Part shown: positions 20,554 through 23,976 of the stretch, one piece after another
Layout of the letters: each line of letters opens with the position of its first letter
Numbering within the stretch: the stretch's first letter is position 1
Source: CAZCWX01 sp964502465
GTDB lineage: Bacteria > Desulfobacterota > Binatia > Bin18
Assembly (NCBI GenBank): GCA_964502465.1
Contig: CAZCWX010000700.1
Location: forward strand, 1-23,976
Direction: 5' to 3'
DNA: 23,976 bases
Notes under the pieces: model-generated
What the model saw: only the letters and a program-made list of their open reading frames with translations
Database searches by the model: none
Told to the model about the DNA's origin: nothing
Position numbers and translations under genes: made by a program

Positions 20554-22091
20554 TGGATCACCCTTCAACGTTGACAGCTCCAACTGCGATGTTGCCCTTG
20601 CCCCTGGTACCGGCACGGAACGGTGGAGGAAGGGGAGAATGGAGACCAATGGCGTATCGTGGAACTGCTGGAGTGCCGGTGCTGTTCGACACCAACCGGT
20701 GTATTCATTTCGTTGGCATCGGGGGAAGTGGCATGAGCGGCATTGCTGAAGTGTTGCTAAACCTCGGCTATCAGGTGAGCGGGTCAGACCTTACCGAGTC
20801 TGACACCACCCGGCGCCTTGCCGCGCTCGGTGCTCGTATTATCTATGGCCACCGTTCTGAACAGATCGCGCCAGAGATCGATGTGGTGGTGATCTCTTCG
20901 GCGGTCAAATATGCCAACCCGGAAGTGATACGCGCTCGTGAACTGGCGATCCCTGTGATCCCGCGAGCAGAAATGTTAGCCGAGTTAATGCGGCTCAAAT
21001 ATGGCATTGCGGTTGCCGGCACCCATGGCAAAACGACGACCACCTCGCTGGTTGCGGCTGTGCTGGCTCAGGCCCAGCTCGATCCGACCATGGTGATCGG
21101 CGGCAGATTGAATGTCCTCGGCTCAAACGCGCGCCTTGGACAAGGACGCTTCCTGGTGGCGGAAGCGGATGAGAGCGATGGGACTTTTCTCCTGCTCAGT
21201 CCCACGATTGTAGTGGTGACAAACATTGATCCTGAGCACCTTGATTTTTATGGTGACTTGGACAAGGTCAAAGCTGCCTATCTCGAATTCATCAATCGGG
21301 TGCCGTTTTACGGCCGCGCGGTGCTCTGCCTCGACAGTGTGAACGTCCGTGCGCTGTTGCCGCAGGTGCGGAAACGGTTTGTTACGTATGGACTCAGTCC
21401 TGAAGCTGAGTTCACCGCCCGGAACCTGCTTGTTTCAGGACTAACAACCCGCTGTGACGTGTGGCATGGAGAGCATCCACTTGGGGAACTGCAGCTGAAC
21501 CTTCCTGGACGTCACTACGCGTTAAATGCGCTGGCGGTTGTCGCGGTTGCTACAGAACTTGGCATTCCTTTTCCCCAGGTCCAGGAAGCGCTTGGCAGCT
21601 TTTCGGGCATTCAACGACGCTTTGAGGTGAAAGGAGAGGCCGCAGGGATTATGGTGGTCGATGACTATGCCCATCACCCTGAGGAGATACGGGCGACTCT
21701 GCGGGCAGCACGCGAAGGCCTCTGTCAACAACAGAACCGTCGGTTAGTGGCGTGCTTCCAGCCGCATCGGTATACCCGTACGCGTGACCTGTTCGATGAA
21801 TTCCTTTCTGCCTTTGATGATGCCGATGTTGTGGTGCTGACAGAAGTATACCCGGCAGGTGAGGAAAGCATCGAGGGAGTGTCCGGTGAAGCCCTCTACC
21901 GGGCCTTGAAAAAGCGCGGGCATACCGACGTGCGCTTTGCGATGCATAAGGAAGATCTGATAAGCGCAGCGTGTGACTTGCTCCGGGGTGGGGATCTGCT
22001 TTTGACCTTGGGGGCGGGAGATATCTACCGACTTGGGCCAGAGGTGCTGGCGCGACTGCAGGAGGGGAAGGCCGGATGCGCGCTGAGCTGA
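20553..22091 (+). CDS. murC: UDP-MurNAc: L-alanine ligase
   Basis: ATP-dependent ligase that adds L-alanine to UDP-MurNAc, the first stem-peptide residue; cytoplasmic. Signatures: HFVGIGGSGMSGIAEVL (UDP-MurNAc binding), P-loop AGTHGKTTTTS, VAEADESDGTF, NIDPEHLDFYG, FSGIQRRFEVKG, VDDYAHHPEEI and FQPHRYTRTRDL. The ATG at 20553 overlaps the murG stop (TAATG) and has GGGGGAGAGAGG upstream, giving 512 aa with an unusual 45-residue Pro/Gly-rich front part. An ATG at 20649, with its own GGAG, gives 480 aa, closer to the family norm. Both starts have ribosome sites and I cannot choose firmly. The 3' end overlaps murB by 16 bp. Confidence 0.96.
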   Translation: MDHPSTLTAPTAMLPLPLVPARNGGGRGEWRPMAYRGTAGVPVLFDTNRCIHFVGIGGSGMSGIAEVLLNLGYQVSGSDLTESDTTRRLAALGARIIYGHRSEQIAPEIDVVVISSAVKYANPEVIRARELAIPVIPRAEMLAELMRLKYGIAVAGTHGKTTTTSLVAAVLAQAQLDPTMVIGGRLNVLGSNARLGQGRFLVAEADESDGTFLLLSPTIVVVTNIDPEHLDFYGDLDKVKAAYLEFINRVPFYGRAVLCLDSVNVRALLPQVRKRFVTYGLSPEAEFTARNLLVSGLTTRCDVWHGEHPLGELQLNLPGRHYALNALAVVAVATELGIPFPQVQEALGSFSGIQRRFEVKGEAAGIMVVDDYAHHPEEIRATLRAAREGLCQQQNRRLVACFQPHRYTRTRDLFDEFLSAFDDADVVVLTEVYPAGEESIEGVSGEALYRALKKRGHTDVRFAMHKEDLISAACDLLRGGDLLLTLGAGDIYRLGPEVLARLQEGKAGCALS

Positions 22092-22993
22092 AAGGGAAGC
22101 TCGTCGGCGTTTTAGCCGGGCGAGTGCGGTTCGCCGTCTCCTTGGCTCGCTACACCTCTTTTCGGATCGGCGGTCCGGCAGATGCTTTCATCGAACCTGA
22201 AACGTTAGAAGAATTACAAACAGTGATTTCGCTTCTTCACCAGGAAGCGATCCCTTTTTTCGTTCTGGGTGGAGGAACCAACATCCTTGTGAGTGATAAA
22301 GGTGTACGTGGCGCGGTGATCAAATTGGGAGAAGGGTTTAAGTATACGCATTGGCAGGAAGGGGCAGAAACTGCCAGCGTGGCAGTCGGTGCCGGCCGTT
22401 CGTTGGGCCGCTTCGTGCGCGAAGTCGTAGCGAAGGGGTATGGAGGGATAGAATTTGCCGAGGGGATTCCGGGGAGCGTCGGGGGTGGACTGCTGATGAA
22501 TGCTGGTGCGTTTGGCGGTGAGCTCAGTCATATAGTCGAAACCATTACCGGTGTATCCCAAGACGGTTATGTGACCTGCCTGACGCGCAAGGTCTTGCAG
22601 TTCGCCTACCGCAGTACTGTCCTTCCCCCTGGTTTCATTATTGCCGAGATCGCGTTCTGGCTGCGGCGAGACAGGCAAGCGAACCTGGTCGAGGCGATGG
22701 AACGCGCTCAGCAGAAGCGTCAACAGACGCAGCCGCACGGCTACCCTAATGCCGGGTCGATTTTCAAGAATCCACCTGGTGCCTATGCTGGGCAGTTGAT
22801 TGAGGCGGTTGGACTGAAGGGCCTTCGCCAGGGGCGTGCCCAGGTTTCAGAGAAACATGCAAACTTCATTGTCAATACCGGAGGGGCCAATGCTGCTGAG
22901 GTGCGGTGCCTCATGGAACAAGTGCAACACCTGGTGTGGGAAAAGCATCAGATGTGGCTTGAACCCGAAGTCCGACTTGTGGGGGAGTGGTGA
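22076..22993 (+). CDS. murB: UDP-N-acetylenolpyruvoylglucosamine reductase (type II)
   Basis: FAD enzyme that uses NADPH to reduce UDP-GlcNAc-enolpyruvate to UDP-MurNAc; cytoplasmic; 305 aa, the length of the type II (short) form common outside Enterobacteria. Motifs: TSFRIGGPADAF (FAD domain), VLGGGTNILVSD, GIPGSVGGGLLMNAGAFGGE, AYRSTVLP with R179, NAGSIFKNPPG with the proton-donor S228, and LEPEVRLVG with E298 near the C-terminus. The ATG at 22076 lies 16 bp inside the murC 3' end with AGGAGG upstream. Its stop overlaps the ddl start by a few bases. Confidence 0.97.
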   Translation: MRAELKGKLVGVLAGRVRFAVSLARYTSFRIGGPADAFIEPETLEELQTVISLLHQEAIPFFVLGGGTNILVSDKGVRGAVIKLGEGFKYTHWQEGAETASVAVGAGRSLGRFVREVVAKGYGGIEFAEGIPGSVGGGLLMNAGAFGGELSHIVETITGVSQDGYVTCLTRKVLQFAYRSTVLPPGFIIAEIAFWLRRDRQANLVEAMERAQQKRQQTQPHGYPNAGSIFKNPPGAYAGQLIEAVGLKGLRQGRAQVSEKHANFIVNTGGANAAEVRCLMEQVQHLVWEKHQMWLEPEVRLVGEW

Positions 22994-23922
22994 CCACGCA
23001 ATGGCACGATAGGAAGGTGGGGATACTCTTTGGCGGGCTTTCCGCCGAGCGGGAGATCTCTTGCCTAACCGGCGCTGCCGTGTGTCAAGCGCTGCGCGAA
23101 CGTGGCTATGCGGTTGTTGAGATTGAGGTGATGGCTGATGGGAGGTGGATTGAGCAAACCCGAGAAGCTGATGTCGCGTTTATTGCGCTGCATGGCAAGT
23201 TTGGCGAAGACGGGAATGTCCAGGGAGTTCTTGAGTTGTTGGGAGTGCCGTACACCGGTTCTGGAGTTTTGGCCAGTGCACTGGCGATGAATAAGCCGAT
23301 GGCGAAACGGGTCTGGCAGTGGCATGGGTTGCCAACTCCACAGTGGCAGATCAGAGAAAGGGACAACCCTGGGTGTCTGACTGATCTCGCGTATCCAGTG
23401 GTAATAAAGCCGAGTACTGAAGGCTCAAGCGTGGGGGTGAGCATTGTCCGGTCAGAAGAGGGGGTACGCGGGGCGCTTGCCGAGGCGCTCCGCTACGATG
23501 GGCAAGCGCTCGTAGAAGCCTACATTCCAGGCAAAGAAGTCACTGTCGGTATACTGGGCGGACGTGCCCTTGCCGCCATGGAGGTGATCGCCAAGGGCGA
23601 ATTTCATTCGTATGCGGTCAAGTACACTGCCGGACGCGAGGAATTTCTGTTACCGGCGCCGCTGCCCTCCACTGTCTATCAACACGTGCTTGATATCGCC
23701 CTGGCAGCCTCTCAAGCACTCGGCTGTACGGGGTACAGCCGAGTGGATACGCGAGTCAACCTGCAGGGGGAAATCTTTCTGTTGGAAGCGAATTCACTGC
23801 CCGGCCTGACCACACTGAGCTACCTGCCACGGATAGCAGCGTACGCCGGGTTGAACTATGGGGACCTGATCGAGGCGATCCTGCAACAGGCGACGCTGCA
23901 TATCCAGAGGAGTCAGATATGA
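22990..23922 (+). CDS. ddl: D-alanine: D-alanine ligase
   Basis: ATP-grasp enzyme joining two D-alanines for the pentapeptide end. Signatures in order: LFGGLSAEREISCLTG, ALHGKFGEDGNVQGVLELL, YTGSGVLASALAMNK, YPVVIKPSTEGSSVGVSIV, the omega-loop tyrosine within SYAVKYTAGREE (D-Ala rather than D-Lac type), VDTRVN and LLEANSLPGLTTLSYLP. About 310 aa. It starts with GTG; the second GTG (22990) makes a 4-base GTGA overlap with the murB stop, while the first (22987) overlaps by seven; the nearest purine run (GGGGGAG) is close. The 3' end overlaps ftsQ by four bases (ATGA). Confidence 0.96.
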   Translation: MTTQWHDRKVGILFGGLSAEREISCLTGAAVCQALRERGYAVVEIEVMADGRWIEQTREADVAFIALHGKFGEDGNVQGVLELLGVPYTGSGVLASALAMNKPMAKRVWQWHGLPTPQWQIRERDNPGCLTDLAYPVVIKPSTEGSSVGVSIVRSEEGVRGALAEALRYDGQALVEAYIPGKEVTVGILGGRALAAMEVIAKGEFHSYAVKYTAGREEFLLPAPLPSTVYQHVLDIALAASQALGCTGYSRVDTRVNLQGEIFLLEANSLPGLTTLSYLPRIAAYAGLNYGDLIEAILQQATLHIQRSQI

Positions 23923-23976
23923 GCAACCCTTTCCTCCTCCAGCGCTTCAGCAAGAAAAAGAACAGCCGCGTGCGGG
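23919..23976 (+). CDS. ftsQ: Cell division protein FtsQ, first 19 codons (cut by window edge)
   Basis: An ATG at 23919-23921 overlaps the ddl stop (ATGA) and has AGAGGAG upstream. The visible product MSNPFLLQRFSKKKNSRVR is a basic cytoplasmic tail of the kind that precedes the single membrane helix of FtsQ. ftsQ is the usual gene after ddl in this cluster. The call rests on position and the basic start, since no POTRA domain is visible in this window. Confidence 0.75.
   Translation, partial: MSNPFLLQRFSKKKNSRVR

Noticed and set aside
1..23976. CRISPR array, tRNA, rRNA, insertion sequence, prophage or defence system
   Set aside because: No regularly spaced repeats, cloverleaf-like sequences, transposase, integrase or defence gene was seen; the repeats found are short and local.

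Overview
This window carries a nearly complete division and cell wall (dcw) cluster on the right and a set of metabolic genes on the left. It reads as a moderately GC-rich chromosome of a Gram-negative-type bacterium that makes meso-diaminopimelate peptidoglycan. MurE has the DNPR motif, FtsI has a single C-terminal PASTA domain, and one gene encodes a lipoprotein with a lipobox. Together with the acyl-CoA dehydrogenase and amidohydrolase catabolic genes, this suggests an uncultivated deltaproteobacterium-like lineage (for example Desulfobacterota, Binatota or Tectomicrobia). The placement is inference from gene content; no marker gene here was compared with a database.

Left region (1-4275, all minus strand). 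Read in transcription order, there is an acetamidase/formamidase homologue, a small lipoprotein coupled to it, an antibiotic-biosynthesis-monooxygenase (ABM) domain protein, an amidohydrolase-2 family enzyme and an acyl-CoA dehydrogenase cut by the left edge. Gaps are 4 to about 200 bp, so this could be one catabolic transcription unit. The longest gap (2280-2480) is filled with short repeats, and the start of the lipoprotein gene contains a double-hairpin repeat.

Middle region (4410-10223). A histidine phosphatase and a flippase-like (LPG-synthase TM family) membrane protein run on the plus strand. They converge, with a 23-bp overlap, on a minus-strand operon: class V aminotransferase, serA, purA. 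Aminotransferase plus SerA supply two steps of the phosphorylated serine pathway. The nearby histidine phosphatase could supply the third, as an inference. The operon leader contains an intrinsic-terminator hairpin between a plausible promoter and the first gene, which looks like an attenuator.

Right region (10386-23976, all plus strand). A consensus sigma-70 promoter followed at once by three 10-bp MraZ boxes drives mraZ-rsmH-ftsL-ftsI-murE-mraY-murD-ftsW-murG-murC-murB-ddl-ftsQ (ftsQ is cut by the right edge). Most junctions overlap or nearly touch. The striking gap is murF: it normally lies between murE and mraY, but only 67 bp are found there, holding a 16-codon ORF with its own ribosome site and TGATG coupling to mraY. 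A second loose junction, 140 bp with a hairpin, lies between murD and ftsW.

I saw no tRNA, rRNA, CRISPR array, insertion sequence, integrase or phage gene. The window is mostly conserved core genome; the most interesting signals are regulatory or structural (serine operon leader, missing murF, repeats inside and around the left-hand genes) rather than a new gene system.
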